Assembly: GCF_051860505.1 (NCBI RefSeq)
Contig: NZ_JBHYDX010000017.1
Span: forward strand, 1-64,000
Source of the DNA: Pannonibacter sp051860505
GTDB lineage: Bacteria > Pseudomonadota > Alphaproteobacteria > Rhizobiales > Stappiaceae
Direction: 5' to 3'
Length of the DNA: 64,000 nt
Shown piece after piece: positions 51,514 through 59,700 of this stretch. Both the position numbers and the translations under genes were made by a program. Within the stretch, counting starts at the first letter, position 1; the number at the start of each line of letters is the position of its first letter. The notes under the pieces were generated by a model that did not search any database, was not told where the DNA came from, and saw nothing but the letters and a program-made list of their open reading frames with translations.

Positions 51514-51911
51514 GCCATGGATTGAACCTGCGCAGCGCGGTCCTGACCAGGCTGTCGGCAACGCCGGCGCTGCTGACACTGCTGGGCGGTGCCAGGCTCT
51601 ATGACGGGCCGCCGCGCGGTCAGGCATTGCCGTATCTGACGCTGGAGGCGCTGACGAGCCGGCTGCTGGGCGGAACGATCAGCGACGGCGAGGAGCACGA
51701 GCTTGAGCTTGCCGTCTATTCGCGCGGGGCGAGCCGCGACGAGGCGATGGCAGCCTTGGTGCTGGCCGTGACCACGCTGGAGACAACCACGGTGGCCATC
51801 ACGGGCGCCAAGATGATCTCGGTGCGGCGCATCGAGGTGACAAGCCGGCGCATGACCGACGGCCGGACCTGGCGGGCGGGTGCGAGGGTCCGCTGTGTGA
51901 CGGAGCCTTAG
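51510..51911 (+). CDS. GTA g8: tail terminator (DUF3168)
   Basis: A 133-residue protein with NLRSAVLTRLSATPALLTLLGGARLYDGPPRGQALPYLTLE, the DUF3168 N-terminus, and TSDRRMTDGRTWRA-like ending RMTDGRTWRAGARVRCVTEP. It caps the tail tube and docks it to the head. It ends the compact g6-g7-g8 block; the 620-base repeat array follows directly. Confidence 0.92.
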   Translation: MSHGLNLRSAVLTRLSATPALLTLLGGARLYDGPPRGQALPYLTLEALTSRLLGGTISDGEEHELELAVYSRGASRDEAMAALVLAVTTLETTTVAITGAKMISVRRIEVTSRRMTDGRTWRAGARVRCVTEP

Positions 51912-51926
51912 TTTTTTCCTCCCCTT

Positions 51927-52477
51927 CGTCGCTCCTGCGCAGGCAGGAGCCCAGTAGCCCCGGCTTTTGTTGGGAAGCTCGGCGCGTGGTTTCGATCATG
52001 GAACTGGCCGGGGTGTCGCCCATGCGCTGCATCTGGCCGCCTCGGTTACTGGGCTCCTGCCTTCGCAGGAGCGACGAAGGAGGGACACAGGCAAGCGAGA
52101 GTATCGCCGGACGTATACCAACGCTCGTCGCTCCTGCGCAGGCAGTAGCCCAGTAGCCCCGGTTTCGGTTGGTGAGCTCGGCGCGTGTTTTCGAACGCGG
52201 GACTGGCTGGGTTGTCGCCCGTGCGCTGCATTCGGCCGCCTTGGTTACTGGGCTCCTGCCTTCGCAGGAGCGACGAAGGAGGGACACAGGCAAGCGAGAG
52301 TATCGCCGGACGTATTCCAACGCTCGTCGCTCCTGCGCAGGCAGGAGCCTAGTAGCCCCTGTTTCGGTTGGTGAACTTGGCGTGTGGTTTCTATTGCCGA
52401 ACCGCTCGAGGTTTTGCCCGTGCGCTGCATCTGGCCGCCTTGGTTACTGGGCTCCTGCCTGCGGAGGAGCGACGAGG
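51927..52477. repeat. 199-bp tandem repeat array with inverted-repeat ends (three copies)
   Basis: Units start at 51927, 52126 and 52325 (period exactly 199; third unit truncated after about 153 bases). Each unit begins CGTCGCTCCTGCGCAGGCAG and carries, about 150 bases later, the inverted copy ending CCTTCGCAGGAGCGACG. So about 30-bp terminal inverted repeats enclose about 90 bases of more variable DNA. The 45-bp spacer between units 1-2 and 2-3 (starting AAGGAGGGACACAGGCAAGC) is almost identical. The array occupies nearly the whole gap between g8 and the major tail gene g9; no gene is inside. Confidence 0.9.
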
Positions 52478-52531
52478 GAGGGGGCGAGACGATTGATGAA
52501 TGACCACACCTAACAGACAGGGAGACAGGCC

Positions 52532-52945
52532 ATGGCGGCGCAGCGGGGACGTGATCTGCTTTTAAAACTGGACCAGACCGGCAGCGGTTCCTTCATCACC
52601 GTGGCGGGCTTGCGGGCGCGGCGGATCGCGCTGAGTGCCCCGGCGGTCGACATCACCAGCGCCGACAGCGCCGGGCGCTGGCGGGAACTGCTGGACGGGG
52701 CGGGAACGCGGGCGGCCAGTATTTCCGGCTCGGGGATCTTTCGCGATCTCACCAGTGATGCGCAGGCGCGCAGTCTGTTCTTTTCCGGCGAAATCCGACG
52801 CTGGCAGGTGACGATCCCGAGCTTCGGCACCCTGGACGGGCCGTTCCAGATCACGGCGCTGGAATATGCCGGACAGCATGACGGCGAGGTGACCTACGAG
52901 ATGGCGCTGGAATCCGCCGGCGAACTGACCTTTACCGCAATCTGA
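52532..52945 (+). CDS. GTA g9: major tail (tube) protein
   Basis: A 137-residue tube protein of the TP901-1-like/GTA major tail family. It begins MAAQRGRDLLLKLDQTGSGSF and contains VDITSADSAGRWRELLDGAG, ISGSGIF and the C-terminal YEMALESAGELTFTAI, all hallmarks. GGGAGACAGGCC precedes the ATG. It is separated from g8 by the tandem array, so it may depend on its own promoter or on read-through. Confidence 0.95.
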   Translation: MAAQRGRDLLLKLDQTGSGSFITVAGLRARRIALSAPAVDITSADSAGRWRELLDGAGTRAASISGSGIFRDLTSDAQARSLFFSGEIRRWQVTIPSFGTLDGPFQITALEYAGQHDGEVTYEMALESAGELTFTAI

Positions 52946-52959
52946 GAAGGGAAACGGCG

Positions 52960-53304
52960 ATGGTGAACCGCCTGCGCGGAGAGATTTCGGCGATGCTGGA
53001 TGGCCGGGAATGGACGCTGGTGCTGACACTGGGCGCGCTGGCCGAACTGGAGGCAGCCTATGCGGTGGAGGATCTGAACGGGCTCGTCGAGCGGTTCGGA
53101 TCTGGCCGGCTGTCAGCGCGCGATCTGGTCAAGGTGCTGGGTGCCGGCCTGCGCGGGGCGGGCCATGTAGTGAGCGATGATCAGGTGGCGTCGATGCGGG
53201 CGCCGGGCGGGGCACCGGGCTATGCCGCGATTGCGGCGGACCTGCTCAGGGTGACCTTTGGCACCGGTGAGGCGGGCGAGGAGGACGCTGGCGCGCGCCC
53301 TTGA
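52960..53304 (+). CDS. GTA g10: gene transfer agent family protein (tail assembly)
   Basis: A 114-residue protein with NRLRGEISAMLDGREWTLVLTLGALAELEAAYAVEDLNGLVERFGSG, the GTA-TAM/DUF2460-independent tail-tube chaperone family seen in GTAs, followed by ARDLVKVLGAGLRGAGH. It probably chaperones the tape measure, like lambda gpG. It overlaps g10.1 by four bases (TTGA). Confidence 0.93.
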   Translation: MVNRLRGEISAMLDGREWTLVLTLGALAELEAAYAVEDLNGLVERFGSGRLSARDLVKVLGAGLRGAGHVVSDDQVASMRAPGGAPGYAAIAADLLRVTFGTGEAGEEDAGARP

Positions 53305-53516
53305 GCGGGGCAAGGCCGGGATCGGCGGAGCCGTTTCCCTGGGACCTTGCCCTTTTTCTCGCGATGAACCGGCTGGGCTGGAGCCCGGCCATGACCTGGG
53401 CCGCGACGCCGCGCGAACTGGCGCTGGCGCTGGGGCTGACCCGGCGGGCGGTGGCCTTGAGCCGCAGGGATCTGGCCCGGCTGATGACCGATTTTCCGGA
53501 TGAGGGAGCGCCTTGA
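53301..53516 (+). CDS. GTA g10.1: tail assembly chaperone
   Basis: A 71-residue protein starting at TTG 53301. It contains FPWDLALFLAMNRLGWSPAMTWAATPRELALAL, the typical small GTA gene between g10 and g11 (phage tail assembly chaperone family). TTGA overlap with g10 suggests coupling; a frameshift fusion as in lambda gpG-GT is possible in principle, but no slippery heptamer was recognised. Confidence 0.9.
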   Translation: MSGARPGSAEPFPWDLALFLAMNRLGWSPAMTWAATPRELALALGLTRRAVALSRRDLARLMTDFPDEGAP

Positions 53517-54091
53517 TGGACGACGACAGCGAAACCGGTCTGACCGCAGACATGGGCCGGATGAGCGCGCAGATGCAGGACATGACCCGCTCGGCCGGCG
53601 AATTCTCGCGCCTGATGAGCACGGGCCTGAAGGCGGCGCTGGTCGACGGCAAGGCGCTGGACAGCGTGATGAAGCAGATGGTGCTGAGCCTGTCTTCCCG
53701 CGTTCTGGGACAGGCGCTGAAGCCGCTGGATACGCTCATCGGCTCGATGGCGGGGGGGCTGTTCGGGACAGACGGGCTTTCGAGCCTGATCAGCGGCGGC
53801 GTGACCGCCTTTGCCGACGGAGGCGTGGTGGCTCAGCCGACCTTCTTTGGACATTCGGGCGGCCTGGGCCTCATGGGCGAGGCCGGAGCCGAGGCAATCC
53901 TGCCGCTGGCGCGCGGAGCCGACGGGCGGCTGGGCGTGGCCATGTCAGGGGGCAGTGCAGGTTCGGGCGGTGGAAGCGGGCCGGTGGTGGTGAACGTGAC
54001 AACCCGGGACGCGGAGAGTTTCCGCAGGTCAGAGGCCCAGGTGTCGGCATTGGTGGCCCGCGCCGTCGGACGGGGACGGCGCGGGCTCTAA
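53516..54091 (+). CDS. GTA g11: tail tape measure protein
   Basis: A 191-residue protein with amphipathic helices (MGRMSAQMQDMTRSAGEFSRLMSTGLKAALVDGKALDSVMKQMVLSL) and Gly-rich hydrophobic stretches (GSMAGGLFGTDGLSSLISGGVTAFADGGVV). The motif GGLGLMGEAGAEAILPLARGADG is the typical end region of phage tape measures. At under 200 residues it implies a short tail. Start ATG 53516 overlaps the g10.1 stop; a TTG one codon earlier is also in frame. Confidence 0.92.
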   Translation: MDDDSETGLTADMGRMSAQMQDMTRSAGEFSRLMSTGLKAALVDGKALDSVMKQMVLSLSSRVLGQALKPLDTLIGSMAGGLFGTDGLSSLISGGVTAFADGGVVAQPTFFGHSGGLGLMGEAGAEAILPLARGADGRLGVAMSGGSAGSGGGSGPVVVNVTTRDAESFRRSEAQVSALVARAVGRGRRGL

Positions 54092-54113
54092 CACCGGCTT
54101 GAAGAGGAGGGGC

Positions 54114-54368
54114 TCAGGAGCCGGTGTTTTCCTCGGCGGCGAGCATGGCCGCGATCTGGTCTTTCAGGTGAAGGCGCTGCTTCTTGAGGGTCTCAAGAGC
54201 CTCGTCGGAAGCGGGCGCAATGTTGGTCTCGATGCGATGAATTTCGCGGTTTACCTCGTGATACTCGTCGGACAGCTTGACGAAATGCGCGCTTGACAGC
54301 TTCAGCGCATGCAGCGCGCTGGCCGCTTCCGGGAACTCTTCGTGCAATTCGTGGGGAACGTGACTCAT
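54114..54368 (-). CDS. DUF465 (YdcH-like) coiled-coil protein on the opposite strand
   Basis: An 84-residue, highly helical protein (HVPHELHEEFPEAASALHALKLSSAHFVKLSDEYHEVNREIHRIET...LKKQRLHLKDQIAAML), a clear DUF465/YdcH member. Function is unknown. It is the only minus-strand gene within the cluster, lying between g11 and g12 with 22 and 96 bases on either side. A reasonable ribosome-binding site (AAGGAG, rc at about 54379) precedes the ATG. Confidence 0.92.
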   Translation of the reverse strand: MSHVPHELHEEFPEAASALHALKLSSAHFVKLSDEYHEVNREIHRIETNIAPASDEALETLKKQRLHLKDQIAAMLAAEENTGS

Positions 54369-54464
54369 GCGTCTTTACTCCTTGTTCGGACCGACCATGG
54401 CGGCAGCCGCGAGCCCGGTCCTTGAGACAGATCAAACCGCATGCGAGATCGATGGGGGGACGCG

Positions 54465-55103
54465 ATGATTGCTTTTCTGGACGAGAGCTTTCCCTTGCCG
54501 ATTGCCTTCGGGTCCAGGGGTGGCCCGGAACGGCGCACCGAGGTGGTGACGCTGGCCAGCGGCCGGGAGACGCGCAACGCCCGCTGGGCCGACAGCCGCC
54601 GGCGCTATGATGCGGGCTCGGGCATCCGCTCGCTCGCCGATCTGCGCGCCGTCGTCGCCCTGTTCGAGCGGGCGCGGGGGCGGATGTCCGGCTTCCGCTT
54701 TCGCGATCCCTTCGACCACAGCTCGGCCCTGACCGGTGGCGCGCCGGGAGCGCTGAACGTCACGCTGGGCACAGGCACTGGCAGCCGAACGCGGTTCGAA
54801 CTGGTCAAGGTCTATGGCAGCGGACCGGCCGCATACGCACGGGTGATCGACCTGCCGGTGGCGGGCAGCCTGAAGCTGGCGGTGAATGGCACGGAACTGC
54901 CGCCGGGCGGCTTTTTCTTTGATGCGGCGACGCGCGAGGTGGTGCTGGCGACAGCGCCGGCGACCGGGGCGGTGGTGACGGCCGGGTTCCTGTTCGACGT
55001 GCCGGTGCGCTTCGACACGGACAGCCTGGACCTAAGCCTGACCCACTTCGAGGCCGGCGAGGCGCTGCAGATCCCGCTGGTGGAGATCCGGCTGGGAGGC
55101 TGA
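54465..55103 (+). CDS. GTA g12: distal tail protein (DUF2460)
   Basis: A 212-residue protein of the DUF2460/TIGR02217 family: FPLPIAFGSRGGPERRTEVVTLASGRETRNARWADSRRRYDAG at the N-terminus, FRFRDPFDHSS and the end VRFDTDSLDLSLTHFEAGEALQIPLVEIR. It forms the ring at the end of the tail tube. A GGGGGGAC site precedes ATG 54465; an upstream in-frame ATG at 54441 is less likely. Confidence 0.95.
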   Translation: MIAFLDESFPLPIAFGSRGGPERRTEVVTLASGRETRNARWADSRRRYDAGSGIRSLADLRAVVALFERARGRMSGFRFRDPFDHSSALTGGAPGALNVTLGTGTGSRTRFELVKVYGSGPAAYARVIDLPVAGSLKLAVNGTELPPGGFFFDAATREVVLATAPATGAVVTAGFLFDVPVRFDTDSLDLSLTHFEAGEALQIPLVEIRLGG

Positions 55104-55221
55104 GCGGGGGCTGGGCCGTATGACGGGCGGACCAAGACGCCGTGAGCGCAACCTCGCATCCCGTTGAAATATCGAACTTTCATATCGGCGGCTCCGTTCC
55201 TCGGGTGAGGTGACGGCATGG

Positions 55222-55244
55222 ATGCCATGATCAAGTCATGGCAT
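55222..55244. promoter_or_regulatory. Perfect 9-bp inverted repeat in the g12-g13 gap
   Basis: ATGCCATGA-TCAAG-TCATGGCAT is a perfect dyad with five-base loop, 92 bases before the g13 start. There is no U-tract, so it is either an operator or an mRNA hairpin in the 232-base gap (55104-55335), which holds no gene. Confidence 0.45.
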
Positions 55245-55335
55245 GACGACCGGGGGAAAGTGGGCGCAACCCCAAGCTACGGGCATCGGCAGGCCGCAAA
55301 GCGGCAAAGCCATTGCGAAGGCAGGACCCAATCTC

Positions 55336-56247
55336 ATGAAGACACTTGATCCGGGTCTGGCCGCCCATCTGGCGGGCCGGATAACGAGCCTTTGCGCGGT
55401 GTGGATCCTGACCCGCAGCGACGGGCAGCGGCTGGGTTTTACCGACCATGACCGCAGCCTGACGGTGGACGGGGTGGTCTGTCACCCGGCGCGCGGCATG
55501 GAGGCGAGCGCGGACACGCGCGGGCCGGGACTGGCGGCGGGCGGCGGCGAGGTGTCGGGCGCGCTCGACACGGACGGGCCGGTGCCGCTGGACGGCTTTG
55601 CGGAGGCGGACCTGGAGGCCGGACGCTGGGACGGGGCGGAGGTGGCGGTCCATCTCGTCAACTGGGCCAATCCGGCCGAGGCGGTGCTCCTGCGCCGGGC
55701 CATCATCGGCGAGGTAACACGGGCCGGCCGCAGTTTCCGCGCCGAGCTGCGCGGGCTCGGCCATCTGCTGGAGGCAAGGCGCGGCCGGGTGTTCGCCAGC
55801 CGCTGCGATGCCGATCTTGGCGATACGCGCTGCGGCGTTATGCTCACCGATCCGCGCTACCGGGCTGTGGCCACGGTGAGCGGGGCGGCGGATGCGCGCG
55901 AGCTGACGGTGACGGGCCTCACCGGCTTTGACGCTGGATGGTTTGACGGCGGACGCTTTGTCGTCCTGAGCGGGCCGCTCGCGGGCTTTGCCGGCGAGAT
56001 CGCCCGGCATGCGAGGAGCGGATCTGCGGCGACGCTGTCGCTGTGGCTGACCGCGCCGCAGCCGATCGGGGTGGGCACTCAGATCGAGGTGACGGCCGGC
56101 TGCGACAAGCGCTTTGCCACCTGCCGGGCGAAATTCGCCAATGCGGTCAATTTTCGCGGCTTTCCGCACATGCCGGGGACCGACTTCGTGCTGGCCTATC
56201 CGGGGCGCAATACGGGCGAGAACGATGGAGGCGCGCTTGTCGGCTGA
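55336..56247 (+). CDS. GTA g13: tail hub protein (DUF2163) with cysteine cluster
   Basis: A 303-residue baseplate hub. The N-terminal part has HLAGRITSLCAVWILTRSDGQRLGFTDHDRSL, the GTA/DUF2163 start. The C-terminal Phage_BR0599 part contains four cysteines, Cys157 and Cys166 (SRCDADLGDTRCGV) and Cys256 and Cys263 (GCDKRFATCRAKF), spaced as in the hub of Rhodobacter GTA, which holds an iron-sulfur cluster. ATG 55336 is chosen; an ATG at 55243 would add 31 unlike residues. The stop overlaps g14. Confidence 0.95.
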   Translation: MKTLDPGLAAHLAGRITSLCAVWILTRSDGQRLGFTDHDRSLTVDGVVCHPARGMEASADTRGPGLAAGGGEVSGALDTDGPVPLDGFAEADLEAGRWDGAEVAVHLVNWANPAEAVLLRRAIIGEVTRAGRSFRAELRGLGHLLEARRGRVFASRCDADLGDTRCGVMLTDPRYRAVATVSGAADARELTVTGLTGFDAGWFDGGRFVVLSGPLAGFAGEIARHARSGSAATLSLWLTAPQPIGVGTQIEVTAGCDKRFATCRAKFANAVNFRGFPHMPGTDFVLAYPGRNTGENDGGALVG

Positions 56248-56701
56248 TCCCCTCGATCGGCGCGCGGTGCTGGCGGCAGCGCGGGGCTGGATCGGAACGC
56301 CCTACCGGCATCAGGCGAGCTTGAAGGGCGCCGGTTGCGACTGCCTCGGCCTGATACGCGGGCTGTGGCGGGAATACTTTGGCGATGAGCCTGAGCCGCT
56401 GCCGCCCTATGCGCCCGACTGGGCCGAGGCGGCGGACGGACCGGATGCCGAAACGCTGCTGGCGGCGGCGCAGCGCTGGCTGGTGCCGGTGTCTCTCGAC
56501 AAGCGTCAGCCCGGCGACGTGCTCCTGTTCCGCTGGCGGGACGGGGCGCCGGTCAAGCATGCCGGGATTCTGTCGACCGATGAGCAGTTGATCCACGCCT
56601 ATGAGCGTGTCGGCGTCATCGAATGCCCGCTCGGTACTGCCTGGGCGCGGCGCATCACCCATGTGTTTTCCTTTCCCGGAGCCCTGCCATGGCAACCTTG
56701 A
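56225..56701 (+). CDS. GTA g14: NlpC/P60 cell-wall peptidase
   Basis: A 158-residue cysteine peptidase of the GTA/phage cell-wall peptidase family (TIGR02219). Catalytic Cys40 is in AGCDCLGLIRG, His112 in VKHAGIL, and His124 in LIHAYE as third residue. It is thought to open the murein for DNA injection. Starts possible are ATG 56225 (23-base overlap with g13) or TTG 56237; the first is listed. The last 13 bases overlap g15. Confidence 0.95.
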   Translation: MEARLSADPLDRRAVLAAARGWIGTPYRHQASLKGAGCDCLGLIRGLWREYFGDEPEPLPPYAPDWAEAADGPDAETLLAAAQRWLVPVSLDKRQPGDVLLFRWRDGAPVKHAGILSTDEQLIHAYERVGVIECPLGTAWARRITHVFSFPGALPWQP

Positions 56702-59700
56702 TCCTTGCGGCCGCCGGACAGGCGCTGGGCGGCCTGGTCGGCGCGGGCGGTATTGGCGCAATCTTCGTCAAGGCAGCCGGGGCGGTGGCTGGAAGTCTCC
56801 TCGACCAGTCGCTGTTCGGCGGCGGGCGCACGGTCGACCGGGGTCGGCTGGCCGACCTGTCGGTGCAGGCCTCGACCGAGGGTGCGCCGATCCCCTTCGT
56901 CTATGGCCGGGCGCGGCTGGCGGGGCAGGTGATCTGGGCGACGCGCTTTGAGGAAGTGGTGAGCGAGGAAAGTGCCGGCGGCAAGGGCGGCGGGCCGAAG
57001 CTCCGCAATTACAGCTATTTCGCCAATTTTGCAGTTGCCCTGTGCGAGGGCCCGATTGCCCGGGTTGGCCGCATCTGGGCCGATGGCAAGCTGATTGACC
57101 GCAGCACGATCACACACCGGGTCTATCCGGGCAGCCGGGATCAGGGCGTTGATCCCCTCATCGCAGCGGTGCAGGGCGCGGCACCTGCCTACCGCGACAC
57201 GGCGCATGTGGTGTTCGAGCGGCTGCCGCTCGAGCCCTTCGGCAACCGTCTGCCGCAGCTGACCTTCGAGGTGGTGCGGGTGGTGGATCAGCTGGAACGG
57301 CAGATCCGCGCCGTGACGCTGATCCCCGGTGCGGGCGAGTTCGTCTACGCGCCGGTGCCGGTGACGGACACGCCGCGCCCGGGCGAGACGCGCAGCGTCA
57401 ACCGCCACACCAAGCTGGCCACGACGGACTGGACGGCGGCGCTGGACGAACTGCAGGACCTGTGCCCGGCGCTGGAAAGCGTGGCGCTGGTGGTGGCCTG
57501 GTTCGGCGATGATCTCAGGGCCGGCCAATGCCAGATCCGTCCCAAGGTGGAGGGACTGGGCCGGGAAACCAGCGGCATGACCTGGACCGTGGGGCCGGTG
57601 ACGCGCGAGGACGCGGAGGTCGTGTCGCAGTTGGAGGACCGTCCGGCCTATGGCGGCACCCCCTGTGATGCCTCGGTGCTGGCTGCGATCCGTGACCTGA
57701 AGGCGCGCGGGCTGCGGGTGGTGCTCTATCCCTTCATCCTGATGGACATTCCGCCGGACAACAGCCTGCCCGATCCCTATGGCGGGGCGCGGCAGGCGGC
57801 CTTTCCCTGGCGCGGGCGCATCCGTCCGGGGGCGGCTCTTGCAAGCGATGTGGCCGCCTTCACCGGCACGGCTGCGCCGGGGGATTTCTCGCGGGCGGGC
57901 GATGTTATTGGCTATGCCGGCCCGGACGAATGGTCCTACCGGCGCTTTGTCCTGCATCACGCGCATCTGGCGGAGGCCGCAGGCGGAGTGGATGCCTTCC
58001 TGATCGGCTCAGAAATGCGCGGGTTGACACTCGCCCATGCGGGCGGCGGCGGCTATCCCTTCGTCGCGGCGCTGAAAAACCTTGCGACAGCGGTGCGGAC
58101 CGTGCTGCGGCCGCAGACGCGGGTGTCCTATGCGGCGGACTGGTCGGAATATGGCGCGCATCAGCCGGCGGCCGGGGAGCTGCGCTTTCCGCTTGATCCG
58201 CTCTGGGCCGATCCGGCGATCAGCATGGTCGCCATCGACAATTACATGCCGCTGAGCGATGCGCGCGGCCGGGAGACGGGCGACCCGCTGGATGTGGCGG
58301 CCCTGCGCGGGGCCATTCGGGGCGGGGAGTATTTCGACTGGTACTACGCCAGCGATGCGGACCGGGCGGCCGGTGTGCGGTCGCCGATCACCGACGGGGC
58401 CTATGGCAAGCCTTTCGTCTTTCGCGCCAAGGACTTGAGGGGCTGGTGGGAGAGCCCGCATGTGGAGCGGATCAGTGGGGTGGAAACCGGGCCGGCAACG
58501 GCCTGGGTGCCACGGTCCAAGCCGATCTGGTTCACGGAACTGGGCGTGCCGGCCATCGACAAGGGCGCGAACCAGCCGAATGTCTTCGTCGATCCGAAGT
58601 CCTCGGAATCCGCGCCGCCCTACTTCTCCGGCGGCGGGCGGGACGATGCCGTGCAGCGGCGGGCGCTGGAAGCCTCGCTGAGCTTCTGGGACGACTGGCA
58701 TCCGGACTGGCCGATGGGCGACAATCCGCTGTCGCCGGTCTATGGCGGGCGCATGGTGGACGGCGCCAACCTGCATGTTTGGACCTGGGACGCGCGGCCG
58801 TTTCCGGCCTTTCCGCTCTATGGCGAGGTCTGGTCGGACGGGGGCAACTGGGAGGTCGGCCACTGGCTGAACGGTCGCCTCGGCGGGGCGAGCCTCAACG
58901 CGGTGATCCGTACGATCCTGGCCGACTTCGGCGTGCCGGCCGGGCGGGTGCGGGTCGAGGGACTGGCGGAGGTCATCGACGGGCTGACGCTGGCCGGGCC
59001 GCTGACGGCGCGCGAGGCCATCGAGCCGCTGCTGGAAGCTTTCGGCGGACGGGCGCTGGACCGGGGCAGCGACCTGGTTCTGACCGGGGCGCAGACGGGG
59101 GCGGCATTTGCCCTGTCCGGCGAGGATCTGGTGGAGAGCGAGCCGGAGGCGGCCCTGCTCACCCGGGTGCGCGGGCAGGCGGGCGAGTTGCCCGCCGAGG
59201 TGCGTATTGCGGGGGAAGACATCCAGCGCGATCATCGCCGGCAGATCGTTGCCAGCCGGCGTCTGGAAGGCGGCAGCCGGCATGTCCTGACGCTGGACCC
59301 GGGCGTGGCGGCGCCGGTGGCGCTGCTGGAACGGGCAGCGGAAGCACGGCTGCACCGCAGTTGGGCGGAGCGCGAACGGGTGGAATTCCTGCTGCCGATG
59401 CACCATGTGGCGCTCGAGGTTGGCGATGTGCTGGAGCTGGCGGCAACGCCCGACCAGAGTTTCTCGCCGCCGCTGAAGATGACCATTGCGGCGATCGAGG
59501 ACAGTCTTGTTCGCCGGATCGAGGCCGTGCGCAGCGAGCCGGCGACAGTCCTAGCAAGGGTGCCCACGCCTCGCGCGGACCCCTGGCGCAGCACCGATCC
59601 GGGACCGGCGCAGGCCGTGTTCCTCGACCTGCCACTGCTGGAGGAGAATGGCGCGGCCTTTGCGCCGCATTTGGCGGCGCAGGCGCGGCCCTGGCCGGGC

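Noticed and set aside
51927..52477. Possible CRISPR array
   Set aside because: Repeats are 199 bp with inverted ends and only three copies; there are no short regularly spaced unique spacers and no cas genes.
56599..57966. 455-codon minus-strand frame, and similar long frames at 58009-59406 and 58446-60389
   Set aside because: All overlap GTA g15, a well-recognised 1283-residue protein. They arise from high GC at codon position three.
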